From Bacteroidales bacterium (GTDB taxonomy: Bacteria > Bacteroidota > Bacteroidia > Bacteroidales > F082), in contig JAFZXP010000018.1 of NCBI GenBank assembly GCA_017616735.1, positions 1 through 51,515 on the forward strand: a stretch of DNA of 51,515 nt, written 5' to 3'. Of the stretch, positions 32,510 through 41,426 are shown in pieces (within the stretch, counting starts at the first letter, position 1; each line of letters begins with the position of its first letter). The notes under the pieces are model-generated. The model was not told where the DNA came from and searched no databases. It worked only from the letters and a program-made list of their open reading frames with translations. The translations under genes and the position numbers were made by a program.

Positions 32510-35110
32510 TCAGTAATTTTTCAGCATCTTCTTAATCTCATTGAGCTTCATCAGTGCCTCGACCGGAGTCAAAGTATCGATGTTTATGTTCAGGATGTCA
32601 TCTTTGATTTGCAGCAGAAGCGGGTCATCAAGCTGGATGAAACTAAGCTGCATGTTGTCAACATTCTTGCTTTCCTTGATGGCTTGGTCAAGATTGTCAT
32701 GCGAATGCGACTTTTCCAGCATCGAGAGCATGGCGTCGGCCCTGTCGATCACCTTGCGAGGCATGCCAGCCATGGCCGCCACATGAATACCGAAGCTGTG
32801 AGCGCTGCCGCCACGTTTCAGCTTACGCAGGAACACCACCTTGTTGCCCACCTCTTTGACGCTAACATGGTAATTCTTGATTCGCGAGAACGACTCCTCC
32901 ATCTCGTTAAGTTCGTGATAATGAGTGGCAAACATCACTTTGGCCCGCATTGTCGGGTGCTCGTGCAGATATTCGGTAATAGCCCATGCTATGCTGATGC
33001 CGTCATAGGTGCTTGTGCCTCGGCCTATCTCATCAAGCAAAATCAGACTGCGGTTCGACACATTATTTAATATTGAAGCCGTTTCGTTCATCTCCACCAT
33101 GAAAGTCGACTCGCCCGACGAGATATTGTCGCTGGCGCCCACACGTGTGAAAATCTTGTCGACCAAACCTATGCGGGCCGCTGAAGCCGGCACAAACGAT
33201 CCTATCTGCGCCATCAGCACTATCAATGCGGTTTGACGCAGCAAAGCCGACTTACCCGACATATTAGGTCCGGTGATGATGATAATCTGCTGCTTTTCAC
33301 GGTCAAGGTAAACATCATTGGCTATGTATTCCTCTCCTACAGGCATCATCTGCTCAATCACAGGATGACGGCCGTCTTTGATGTCAATCACATACGACTC
33401 GTCGACAGTCGGCATGACGTATTTGTTATTCAAAGCTATATGCGCAAAGTTGACCAGGCAGTCGATTTTCGCCACCAGGCCGGCATCGGTTTGTATAGAC
33501 GCTACATATTGGGCTGTAGCTTTGATAAGTTCCGCATAAACTTGATCTTCAATCACTTGTATGCGCTCTTCAGCCCCGAGAATCTTTTGTTCGTATTCCT
33601 TCAGCTCCTCGGTGATGTAACGCTCGGCATTTGTCAGCGTCTGCTTGCGGATCCAATCGGCCGGCACCTTGTCTTTGTGGGTGTTGGTCACCTCAAGGTA
33701 ATAACCGAACACGTTGTTAAATCCCACTTTCAACGAGGAGATACCCGTCGCCTCAGCTTCACGACGCTGAATGTTCATCAGGTAATCCTTGCCCGAACGC
33801 GACAAATTGCGCAGTTCGTCGAGCTCAGCGTTGACGCCTTCGGCTATGTAGTTGCCTTTTGCCGTCACGGCTGGAGCATCCTGACGAATTTCCTTCTCAA
33901 TCCTGCGGCAAATTGGCATGCAAGGGTCAAGTTGCTTTGCATAACCCCTTATAGCCTCATTGTCGCTCTCATTGCAGAGATTTCGGATGATGTCGATCTG
34001 CTGCAGCGCATGAGCCACCTGAAGAAGCTCGCGAGGGTTTACCCGAGCGAGCGACACCTTCGATATCAGCCTTTCCAGGTCGCCCACCTGACGGATAGCG
34101 TCCTGAAACTTGTCGATCACCTCCCTGTTTTTGTAAAAATAATCCACAATCTCATATCTGGCCTGAATCTGATCTTTGTTTTTCAGAGGCAGTGATATCC
34201 AGCGGCGCAGCAGACGCGAGCCCATTGGCGACACAGTCTTGTCGATGATATCGATTAGTGTTTTGGCATTCTGATTGGGAGTGCCCAGCAACTCGAGGTT
34301 GCGGATAGTGAACTTGTCGAGCCACACAAACTGCCCTTCGTCAATGCGCGACAGAGAGGTTATGTAATCTATCTTATCGTGTTGTGTTTCATGCAGATAA
34401 TGTATTGCGGCACCGGCTGCGACCACACCCTTCGGAAAATCGTCGACGCCGAATCCTTTCAGCGATGAGGTGTCGAAATGGCGTGTCAGAATGTCGTTAG
34501 CATAGTCATCGGTAAACACCCAGTCGTCGAACAGAGTCAAGAAATACTTGTCGCCGAAGGTCTCGACAAAATCGCGGCGTTTATTGCGTTGGCACAACAC
34601 TTCCGACGGATTGAAGCTCTGCAGCAGTTTGTCGATATACTCGTTGTTGCCCTGTGTAAGGTAAAACTCGCCAGTCGACACATCCAAAAAAGCTATGCCA
34701 CTTACGTTTTTATCGAAATGTACAGATGCCAGGAAGTTGTTTTCCTTCTGCGCCAGCACAGTATCGTTGTATGTAACACCAGGGGTAACCAGCTCAACCA
34801 CTCCGCGCTTGACTATGCCTTTTGCCGTTTTCGGATCTTCAAGTTGCTCACACACAGCCACTTTCAGACCAGCTCTGACCAGTTTCGGAAGATATGTATC
34901 AAGGGCATGATGCGGAAATCCGGCCAGTTCGACACTGTCGGCCATTGCGCTTGAACGCCTTGTCAAAACGATACCCAATATATCGGCCGCCTTAACCGCA
35001 TCCTCGCCATAAGTTTCATAAAAATCGCCAACACGATACAACAGCATGGCTTCAGGGTACTTGGCCTTGAAAGCATAATACTGCTTCATCAACGGAGTAT
35101 CTTTCGACAT
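32510..35110 (-). CDS. mutS: DNA mismatch repair protein MutS
   Basis: 866 residues, full length. The N-terminal mismatch-recognition motif is GDFYETYG (about 27-34, with the Phe-x-Glu). The ATPase domain has Walker A ITGPNMSGKSALLRQ, ESTFMVEMNETASIL and the DEIGRGTSTYDG Walker B/signature, followed by THYHELNEME and the C-terminal HTH dimer region. It recognises base mismatches and short loops and starts repair with MutL. A functional MutS would limit slippage in the tandem repeats of this genome. ATG at 35110; a TACTTTTG box lies at 35144-35151. Confidence 0.97.
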   Translation of the reverse strand: MSKDTPLMKQYYAFKAKYPEAMLLYRVGDFYETYGEDAVKAADILGIVLTRRSSAMADSVELAGFPHHALDTYLPKLVRAGLKVAVCEQLEDPKTAKGIVKRGVVELVTPGVTYNDTVLAQKENNFLASVHFDKNVSGIAFLDVSTGEFYLTQGNNEYIDKLLQSFNPSEVLCQRNKRRDFVETFGDKYFLTLFDDWVFTDDYANDILTRHFDTSSLKGFGVDDFPKGVVAAGAAIHYLHETQHDKIDYITSLSRIDEGQFVWLDKFTIRNLELLGTPNQNAKTLIDIIDKTVSPMGSRLLRRWISLPLKNKDQIQARYEIVDYFYKNREVIDKFQDAIRQVGDLERLISKVSLARVNPRELLQVAHALQQIDIIRNLCNESDNEAIRGYAKQLDPCMPICRRIEKEIRQDAPAVTAKGNYIAEGVNAELDELRNLSRSGKDYLMNIQRREAEATGISSLKVGFNNVFGYYLEVTNTHKDKVPADWIRKQTLTNAERYITEELKEYEQKILGAEERIQVIEDQVYAELIKATAQYVASIQTDAGLVAKIDCLVNFAHIALNNKYVMPTVDESYVIDIKDGRHPVIEQMMPVGEEYIANDVYLDREKQQIIIITGPNMSGKSALLRQTALIVLMAQIGSFVPASAARIGLVDKIFTRVGASDNISSGESTFMVEMNETASILNNVSNRSLILLDEIGRGTSTYDGISIAWAITEYLHEHPTMRAKVMFATHYHELNEMEESFSRIKNYHVSVKEVGNKVVFLRKLKRGGSAHSFGIHVAAMAGMPRKVIDRADAMLSMLEKSHSHDNLDQAIKESKNVDNMQLSFIQLDDPLLLQIKDDILNINIDTLTPVEALMKLNEIKKMLKNY

Positions 35111-35143
35111 TTTTAATAATATATTTACGATGCTACAATTCTA

Positions 35144-35151
35144 CAAAAGTA
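35144..35151 (-). promoter_or_regulatory. -7 box of mutS
   Basis: Minus-strand TACTTTTG, 34 bp before the ATG. No well-spaced TTG. Confidence 0.5.
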
Positions 35152-35187
35152 CAATATATTCTTGAAACAGCGTCCAAAAAAAATTAC

Positions 35188-35195
35188 TATTTTTG
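35188..35195 (+). promoter_or_regulatory. -7 box of the TrmH-type gene
   Basis: TATTTTTG, 15 bp upstream of the ATG at 35210; makes the 35162 frame opening unlikely to be the start. Confidence 0.6.
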
Positions 35196-35209
35196 CAAAA
35201 AATTCACAC

Positions 35210-35737
35210 ATGCGCAAGCTTACAATGCAGGAACTGAACCGTCTCAACGTGGACGATTATCACAATGTTAAAAAGATACCTATTATTATAGTGCTCGACA
35301 ACGTGCGCTCGATGGAGAATGTAGGCTCGTTCTTCCGCACCGCCGACGCTTTCCGCATCGAGGCCATCTACCTTTGCGGCATCACAGCTTGCCCGCCGCA
35401 TCGCGAAATTCACAAAACCGCCCTTGGTGCCGATGAGAGTGTCGACTGGAAATATTTCCAAACCACTAAAGAAGCTTGTGAATATTTACAATCGATCAAT
35501 TATAAGATATTTGCGGTCGAGCAGGTGGAAGGCAGCATCATGCTCAACGATTTCAAGGCATCCGAAAATTCGGCTTATATATTTGGAAACGAAGTCGAAG
35601 GTGTTGACGATGAAGCGCTTGCGTATTGCGAGCAGGCCATCGAGATTCCGCAGGAGGGTACAAAGCACTCATTAAACGTGTCGGTTAGCGGAGGAATTGT
35701 CATGTATCATCTGTTCAACGATATGAAAAATTTCTAA
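35210..35737 (+). CDS. TrmH/SpoU family RNA 2'-O-methyltransferase
   Basis: 175 residues from MRKLTMQELNRL. SPOUT-family motifs: motif 1 LDNVRSMENVGSFFRTADAF, motif 2 YIFGNEVEGV, motif 3 SLNVSVSGGIVMYHL. These form the knotted SAM site. Methylates a ribose in tRNA or rRNA; the target cannot be told because the N-terminal substrate-binding domain is short. Divergent from mutS. Confidence 0.92.
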   Translation: MRKLTMQELNRLNVDDYHNVKKIPIIIVLDNVRSMENVGSFFRTADAFRIEAIYLCGITACPPHREIHKTALGADESVDWKYFQTTKEACEYLQSINYKIFAVEQVEGSIMLNDFKASENSAYIFGNEVEGVDDEALAYCEQAIEIPQEGTKHSLNVSVSGGIVMYHLFNDMKNF

Positions 35738-35822
35738 AAACGACATACATCTTGTTGATTATCAAAATAATACAAATTGTTATTTTTTTTGCCATTTTTT
35801 AATTTCATATTGAAAAATATTC

Positions 35823-35830
35823 TATTTTTG
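35823..35830 (+). promoter_or_regulatory. -7 box of the OmpA-like gene
   Basis: TATTTTTG in a very A/T-rich upstream region, with a 40-50-base leader before the ATG at 35880. The layout suggests a strong promoter. Confidence 0.7.
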
Positions 35831-35879
35831 CAGTTTGAAATGGATTAGGAATTAATAGGTTAATTTAAATTTTATAATT

Positions 35880-37226
35880 ATGAAAAAATCTACATTTGCA
35901 AAATCATTGCTAATCATCGCTTTAGCAGTGCTTCCATTGACATTCTTCGGCCAGAACGAGAACGGCAATGAGAATCAGAAAAAAGAAAAAGGCAGCTATT
36001 GGTATGTTGGTTTTGACGAAGGTGCAACACTTTTGTTCGGTGACAACAAGTCATTCGACTTCAAGAACGTCAGACCAGAACTGAGCATCAACGGCGGTTA
36101 TGTGTTTGCCAAGCACTTCGGTGTTTACGGCAGAGTCGCAGTCGGTACACTCAGAGGTGAGTTGGAACACGTGTTCACAGTGAACAACGCCAGCTTCATC
36201 TCTTACGACTTGAACTTGAACGTTGACCTCATCAGCCTCTTCTTGGGTTACAACCCTGACAGAGTGTTCGGTTTGAAGCCACACGTCGGTTTCGGTCAGT
36301 TGCAGTATCAGGCCAGAACAACATTGGCCAACGGTACAGTGGTTAAATACGGTTATGACGATGCCACAACAACAGTTAAGGGCAACGGTATCGCCGGCAG
36401 AAAAGTCGTTTGGGAAGTTCCTATGGGTGTTGAACTCGAGTTCAATATCAACAGAAACATCGCTTTGTTACTCGATGTCATGACAACTTACACCGACACA
36501 GACGATCTTGAAGCTGTTACAGGTGGTGACCACTACGACTGGTTCTCAGGCGTCAACGTCGGTTTCAGATACAAATTCAGAGCAAAGAAGCCGGTTCCAC
36601 AACCAGAACCAGCAGCTCCTGATTGCGAAGCATGCAAAGAAGCTATCCAAGACGCAGTGAAAGAAGCTGTTGAGGAAGCTTTGAAAGACTATCAGCCAGC
36701 TCCAGCAGCAGAACCTGCAAGAGAAGAAGCAAAGGCTGTTGAAAAAGAAGAGCCAATGAAGAACTTCGAAGAGAGAGACATTCACCTCACATTCACAGTT
36801 GGTAAAGCTGAAGTGAAAAACACTCAGGCCAACAAGGACGAAGTGAAGAAGATCAGCGAAGACATGGACAACGGCAGAGAGATTCACACAATCAAAACTT
36901 TAGGTTACGCTTCACCAGAGGGTAACGAAGAGCAGAACAACAAGCTCGCCGCTGACCGCGCACAGGCTACATCAGACTTCATCGAGACACAGCTCGGCGA
37001 ACAGGCTAAAGGCATCACATTCGACGCTGAAGGCATGGGTTCAGACTGGGACGGTTTCTACGAGGCTCTCAGAAACTCAAACATCGCTCAGAAAGCTGAG
37101 ATCGAGAACGCTATCAAGAATTCAGAGGAGCCAACAGCTACTTTGAACCAGATGAAAGCTAAATATCCACAACTCGGTGAGATCCTTAACTCACTCAGAG
37201 TGACCAGAGTTTACATCAACAAGTAA
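35880..37226 (+). CDS. OmpA-like outer-membrane protein: beta-barrel plus periplasmic domain
   Basis: 448 residues. Signal peptide 1-24 (PLTFFGQ). An eight-strand barrel follows (about 35-235, from YWYVGFDEGATLLFG to VNVGFRYKFRAKK). A Pro/Glu-rich linker with CEACKEAIQDAVKEAV and coiled-coil character comes next, then a C-terminal OmpA/MotB-like domain (about 300-448, GYASPEGNEEQNNKLAADRAQA). Anchors the outer membrane to peptidoglycan and is probably abundant, given its strong-looking promoter, biased codons and good terminator. The usual Asp/Arg peptidoglycan pair is only partly evident. Confidence 0.85.
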   Translation: MKKSTFAKSLLIIALAVLPLTFFGQNENGNENQKKEKGSYWYVGFDEGATLLFGDNKSFDFKNVRPELSINGGYVFAKHFGVYGRVAVGTLRGELEHVFTVNNASFISYDLNLNVDLISLFLGYNPDRVFGLKPHVGFGQLQYQARTTLANGTVVKYGYDDATTTVKGNGIAGRKVVWEVPMGVELEFNINRNIALLLDVMTTYTDTDDLEAVTGGDHYDWFSGVNVGFRYKFRAKKPVPQPEPAAPDCEACKEAIQDAVKEAVEEALKDYQPAPAAEPAREEAKAVEKEEPMKNFEERDIHLTFTVGKAEVKNTQANKDEVKKISEDMDNGREIHTIKTLGYASPEGNEEQNNKLAADRAQATSDFIETQLGEQAKGITFDAEGMGSDWDGFYEALRNSNIAQKAEIENAIKNSEEPTATLNQMKAKYPQLGEILNSLRVTRVYINK

Positions 37227-37242
37227 GCTAACGGATATTGAC

Positions 37243-37285
37243 AAAACAAGAAAGGTCTCCGATTGGAGACCTTTCTTGTTTTGTT
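37243..37285. terminator. Bidirectional terminator
   Basis: AACAAGAAAGGTCTCC-gatt-GGAGACCTTTCTTGTT with A and T runs on both sides, between the OmpA-like gene and the convergent kinase gene. Confidence 0.92.
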
Positions 37286-37922
37286 ACAATACCAATCTGT
37301 GGATTCCCACATCGTAAGGCTGGTCGATGGCATCCAAAATTTTATCGTAATCGCTTTGGTTGGCCACAAAATCCAAATTGTTGGTGTCAAGGATGAGAAT
37401 GCGCATATCGGTCTGCTGCTTGATAAAGTCGAAGTAACCCTGCTGCAGATGTTCCAGGTAGGAGTCGTCAATCTGTTGCTCGTAATCGCGTCCGCGCTTG
37501 TGAATATTGCGTTGCAGATGCTCCACGTCAAGGTACAGATACACCATCAGCTCAGGCTTGGGAATATTTGAAAAGATGATGTTGAAAAACCTTGAGAAAA
37601 GGTCGTATTCGTCGGGTTGCAGATTCTCGCGCGAGAAGATAAGCGATTTGGCAACGTAATAGTCGGAGATGATGAAGTCGTGAAACAGATCCAGATTGAG
37701 AAACTTGTCCTTCAGCTGCTGATAGCGCAGAGCCAGAAAAGTCATCTCAACCTGAAACGCGTATTTGTCAGGCTCCTTGTAGAATTTGGCCAGAAATGGA
37801 TTCTTGTCAGGCTCAAACTCCTCGAGTATCAGTTTTCCGTTGAGCTCGCGGGCCATACGGGTTGACAGCGTCGTCTTGCCGGCACCCATAGTTCCTTCTA
37901 TTGCCACGTAATTATATCTCAT
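37284..37922 (-). CDS. Deoxynucleoside kinase family protein
   Basis: 212 residues. P-loop EGTMGAGKTTL (about 9-19), EEFEPDKNPFL (substrate-binding Glu), DYYVAKSLIFS (the DRS-like position) and the LID region KRGRDYEQQID. Matches bacterial dAK/dGK-type enzymes that phosphorylate deoxynucleosides for salvage. It starts three bases after folK and shares its promoter. Confidence 0.9.
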   Translation of the reverse strand: MRYNYVAIEGTMGAGKTTLSTRMARELNGKLILEEFEPDKNPFLAKFYKEPDKYAFQVEMTFLALRYQQLKDKFLNLDLFHDFIISDYYVAKSLIFSRENLQPDEYDLFSRFFNIIFSNIPKPELMVYLYLDVEHLQRNIHKRGRDYEQQIDDSYLEHLQQGYFDFIKQQTDMRILILDTNNLDFVANQSDYDKILDAIDQPYDVGIHRLVL

Positions 37923-37925
37923 ACC

Positions 37926-38423
37926 TTACTTAAATTTTCTAACTTTACCCGTATCTTCACAGCGCTCCAACAGCTGACTGTTGGTAAGCTTCAAGACAGG
38001 ATGCACCATATCCGGAGCCAATTCACATAGCGGCAGCAAGGTGAAACGCCTCTGATGCAGACGCGGATGCGGGGCTGTAACCATCTTTGTCGCGACAATC
38101 TGATTGCCGAAATAAAGTATATCCAAATCCATGGTTCGCGAGGCATAGCCATCGTGTTTGACTTGGCGATCGCGGCCAAGATCTTTCTCTATCGACAGCA
38201 GCACGGTCATCAGCTCGTCGGGTTGCATCGTCGTCGATATGCGTATCACCTGGTTCAAGAACCATTGTTCGGCCTCAAAGCCCCATGGCTCCGACTCGTA
38301 AAGACTCGATTTTTCAATAACTTCACCACACTTCTCCCCTATCATGACGCATGCTTTGTCTATTAAAGACTCACGATTGCCAAGATTGGAGCCAAGTAGA
38401 ATAAAGACTGATTCCGAAGCCAT
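37926..38423 (-). CDS. folK: 2-amino-4-hydroxy-6-hydroxymethyldihydropteridine pyrophosphokinase
   Basis: 165 residues from MASESVFILLGSNLGNRE. Pyrophosphorylates the pterin in folate synthesis. Signatures: LLGSNLGNRE, YESEPWGFEAEQWFLNQV and RTMDLDILYFG with the metal-binding aspartates, then HPRLHQRRFTLLPLCELAP. The longer frame start (38450) lies on the promoter and is rejected. Confidence 0.93.
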   Translation of the reverse strand: MASESVFILLGSNLGNRESLIDKACVMIGEKCGEVIEKSSLYESEPWGFEAEQWFLNQVIRISTTMQPDELMTVLLSIEKDLGRDRQVKHDGYASRTMDLDILYFGNQIVATKMVTAPHPRLHQRRFTLLPLCELAPDMVHPVLKLTNSQLLERCEDTGKVRKFK

Positions 38424-38447
38424 GAAAATTTTTAATCTTTGAAAACG

Positions 38448-38476
38448 CAAATATAATGAAAAATACAGTATCTTTG
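38448..38476. promoter_or_regulatory. Divergent promoter boxes of folK (minus) and sppA (plus)
   Basis: Minus-strand TATATTTG at 38448-38455, 25 bp from the folK ATG; plus-strand TATCTTTG at 38469-38476, 16 bp from the sppA ATG. The two boxes are only 13 bp apart, so polymerases may compete. Confidence 0.65.
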
Positions 38477-38492
38477 AAAAAAATTTGCTGGT

Positions 38493-40256
38493 ATGAAACA
38501 GTTCTTCAAATTTATGTTCGCCTCATGCCTGGGTTCAGCATTGATGCTTATTGTTTTATGTTTGATTTTGATTTGGTCGCTGGGCTCATCGGTATCGAGC
38601 GATGTCACTGTCAAGCCACAATCGGTGCTGTATATGAATCTCAACTACGACATTCCTGAAAGGACCACCGAAGACGATTATTTGGCAATATTGAACAGCA
38701 TTCAAGACGATAATATGGATTTGTCGGGCATGAACGACATAATCGGCAACATCGACGCCGCAGCCGATGATCCCAACATCAGCGGCATATTCCTTGAATT
38801 GTCGTCAATAGGCACCTCTTCGGCCAATATCGAAGAAATCAGAGAACATCTGATAAGTTTCCGCAAATCGGGCAAATTTGTGATTTCATACGCCGAAACC
38901 ATGGCTCAGAACGCCTATTACCTGGCCACAGCCGGCGACGAAATCTACCTCAACCCCGACGGCATGCTCGACATACGCGGAATGGCGTCCCAGGTGATGT
39001 TTTACAAGCATTTGCTCGATAAGCTTGACATTGAAATGCAGATTATCAGAGGCCCGAACAACAAGTTCAAGAGCGCTGTCGAGCCTTACTTCCTCGACAA
39101 GATGAGTGAAGCCAACCGTGAGCAGATGGAAAAACTGCTCAACTCGATTTGGTATAAAATCGTATGCGACATCACCGTTACCCGCGGCATCAGCATCAAC
39201 AAAATCAATGAGTTGGCCGACAACCTATCCTTGGCATTCGACACCAGTGTAGCTCTGGAGGAACATTTCGTCGACGGTCTGCTCTACAGGGATGAAATCA
39301 TCGCCCGCATCAAAACCTTGGCCGGCATCGACAATTCCCAAAAGATTAACGTGCTGACAAACTCACAGTATGCGGCTGCAATGCCAAAGCCTAAAGCCAA
39401 ATCAGCCAAAATAGCCGTAATTTACGCAAACGGGCAGATCTTTGACGGCGACGGTGACGACACCAAGATTGGCTCGACAACATTGTCCAAGGCCATACGC
39501 GAAGCCCGCGAGAATAAAAAAGTGAAAGCCATAGTGATGCGTGTCAACTCGCCTGGCGGCAGCGCCTTGGCATCGGAGGTGATACGCCGTGAAGTGGAGC
39601 TCGCAAAGGCTGTAAAACCGTTCATCATCTCAATGGGCAGCTACGCCGCATCGGGCGGATACTGGATTTCGGCCGAGGGCGACTACATCTTCGCCGACGC
39701 CACCACCCTGACAGGCTCAATCGGAGTTTTTGCCACCTTCCCCAACGCCAAGAAATTCCTCAACGACAGAATAGGTCTTACATTTGACGTGGCCAAGACC
39801 AACAAAAACGCCGACTTCGGCAGTATTGCCGAGCCACTGACACCTTATCAGAAAGCCACATTGCAAAAATACGTCGTCAACACTTACGACGACTTCACCT
39901 CGCTGGTGGCTCGCACACGCGGACTGCGCAAGAGCTATGTCGACTCTATCGGGCAAGGACGTGTCTGGTCGGGTGTCGACGCCATAGGGCTCGGATTGGT
40001 TGACGAGTTGGGCGGTCTGGACAAGGCCATTGCATACGCCGCTAAGCAGGCCAATCTTACCGATTATTCAATCAAAGAATATCCTAAACAGACTGACATT
40101 ATTGACATGATTATGAGCGGCAATCTGCCGGAGCCTTACACAAAGTCGTTGATTAAAAACAGATTAGGAGATAATTACACATATTTCGAGTCGTTTGAGA
40201 ACATAACGAAGCTTGAAGGCGTGCAGGCACTGATGCCATATATGATTATTCAATGA
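38493..40256 (+). CDS. sppA: Signal peptide peptidase SppA, long (67K) form
   Basis: 587 residues with an N-terminal membrane anchor (FMFASCLGSALMLIVLCLIL). Two homologous peptidase halves: the catalytic lysine lies in NNKFKSAVEPYF of the first, and the serine in GSYAASGGYWIS of the second. Flanking motifs are MRVNSPGGSALASE and TLTGSIGVFATF. Degrades signal peptides left in the inner membrane. 21 bp before the acyltransferase gene. Confidence 0.93.
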   Translation: MKQFFKFMFASCLGSALMLIVLCLILIWSLGSSVSSDVTVKPQSVLYMNLNYDIPERTTEDDYLAILNSIQDDNMDLSGMNDIIGNIDAAADDPNISGIFLELSSIGTSSANIEEIREHLISFRKSGKFVISYAETMAQNAYYLATAGDEIYLNPDGMLDIRGMASQVMFYKHLLDKLDIEMQIIRGPNNKFKSAVEPYFLDKMSEANREQMEKLLNSIWYKIVCDITVTRGISINKINELADNLSLAFDTSVALEEHFVDGLLYRDEIIARIKTLAGIDNSQKINVLTNSQYAAAMPKPKAKSAKIAVIYANGQIFDGDGDDTKIGSTTLSKAIREARENKKVKAIVMRVNSPGGSALASEVIRREVELAKAVKPFIISMGSYAASGGYWISAEGDYIFADATTLTGSIGVFATFPNAKKFLNDRIGLTFDVAKTNKNADFGSIAEPLTPYQKATLQKYVVNTYDDFTSLVARTRGLRKSYVDSIGQGRVWSGVDAIGLGLVDELGGLDKAIAYAAKQANLTDYSIKEYPKQTDIIDMIMSGNLPEPYTKSLIKNRLGDNYTYFESFENITKLEGVQALMPYMIIQ

Positions 40257-40277
40257 TATCCAAAAAAGAGATACTAA

Positions 40278-41426
40278 ATGGTTTTAGAAGACTTTAACGA
40301 CATCCGATCATATACCGACGCTGAAATTCCGGCAGCGATGGAGTATTTAATTAACGACGAACTGTCGTTACAAGTGGCCAAGACTGTGTTCCCCGATGCA
40401 TCTTTAGATGACATCAAAGGTATGCTTAAAAACATTAAAACCATTGATCAGTTTCAGAAACAAGTGATGACGCGCTTTGTCAGCTGGATAGTTAAAAATT
40501 CAATGAAACACATTGACACTCAGAATTTTAACTATATTGAGAAAGGCAAGGCTTATCTGTTTACAGGCAACCACCGCGACATCACACTCGACGCTTTCCT
40601 ACTGCAAAGCTGCATGGTCGACAACGACCTGCCAACCTGCAACATTGCCTACGGCACCAATCTGATCATGAACCAGCAGATTGACGTCTTCAGCCGGGCC
40701 AACAAGCTGTTCCGCGTGGAACGCTCGCACAATGTGCGCGAGTTGACACAGAATTCGCAGCATCTGTCGGATTACATCAGATTTCTGATTAGAGCCAATC
40801 AGTCGGTGTGGATAGCCCAGCGTAACGGACGCACCAAAGACGGCAACGACAAGACCGACCATGGCCTGATAAATATGTTTTCGATGTCGGGCGACAGGAA
40901 AAACCTTGTTCCCAACCTGGTGGAATTGAACATCACACCTATAGCCACTTCATATGAATACGAGCCATGTGCTATGATGAAAGCCCGCGAAAGCTACATC
41001 AAGGAGCGTGACGGCGTGTATGTGAAACAGCCGATGGAAGACATGGACAGCGTGCTGTCTGGAATCATGAAGAAAAAAGGGATAATGAACATAAGTATTT
41101 GTCCCAGCATAACTTACGACGATTTAAAGCCTTATCAGGATGCCGACAAACGCGAGATAATCAGCGTTGTGGCCGACCTTATAGATCAAAGGATATATCA
41201 GAATTACAAGCTTTATCCCAACAATTACATAGCATACGACTGGTTATCAGGCACCTCCACTTATCAAAGCCGCTATACACAAACCGAAAAAGACACCTTC
41301 AAGGCATATTGCGACAAGATTTTCTCGAAACTTTATGAGGAACTGGGCAGCGAGGCCGAGAAACGGTTTACTGAGATTTTGCTAGGGATTTACGCGATTC
41401 CTGTTGAAAACAAACTACATTGCTAA
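40278..41426 (+). CDS. PlsC-like acyltransferase domain protein
   Basis: 382 residues. The acyltransferase block is GNHRDITLDAFLLQ (about 96-109, with the catalytic His-Asp pair), followed by RVERSHNVREL and IAQRNGRTKDGNDKT, the phosphate-binding glycine motif. The C-terminal third is extra compared with minimal PlsC. Likely moves a fatty acyl group onto a glycerophospholipid or an aminolipid; substrate unknown. Co-transcribed with sppA. Its 3' end overlaps the convergent ABC-F gene by 12 bp. Confidence 0.8.
   Translation: MVLEDFNDIRSYTDAEIPAAMEYLINDELSLQVAKTVFPDASLDDIKGMLKNIKTIDQFQKQVMTRFVSWIVKNSMKHIDTQNFNYIEKGKAYLFTGNHRDITLDAFLLQSCMVDNDLPTCNIAYGTNLIMNQQIDVFSRANKLFRVERSHNVRELTQNSQHLSDYIRFLIRANQSVWIAQRNGRTKDGNDKTDHGLINMFSMSGDRKNLVPNLVELNITPIATSYEYEPCAMMKARESYIKERDGVYVKQPMEDMDSVLSGIMKKKGIMNISICPSITYDDLKPYQDADKREIISVVADLIDQRIYQNYKLYPNNYIAYDWLSGTSTYQSRYTQTEKDTFKAYCDKIFSKLYEELGSEAEKRFTEILLGIYAIPVENKLHC

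Noticed and set aside
33233-34195. 320-codon open frame antisense to mutS
   Set aside because: Lies wholly over conserved MutS sequence and has no family features.
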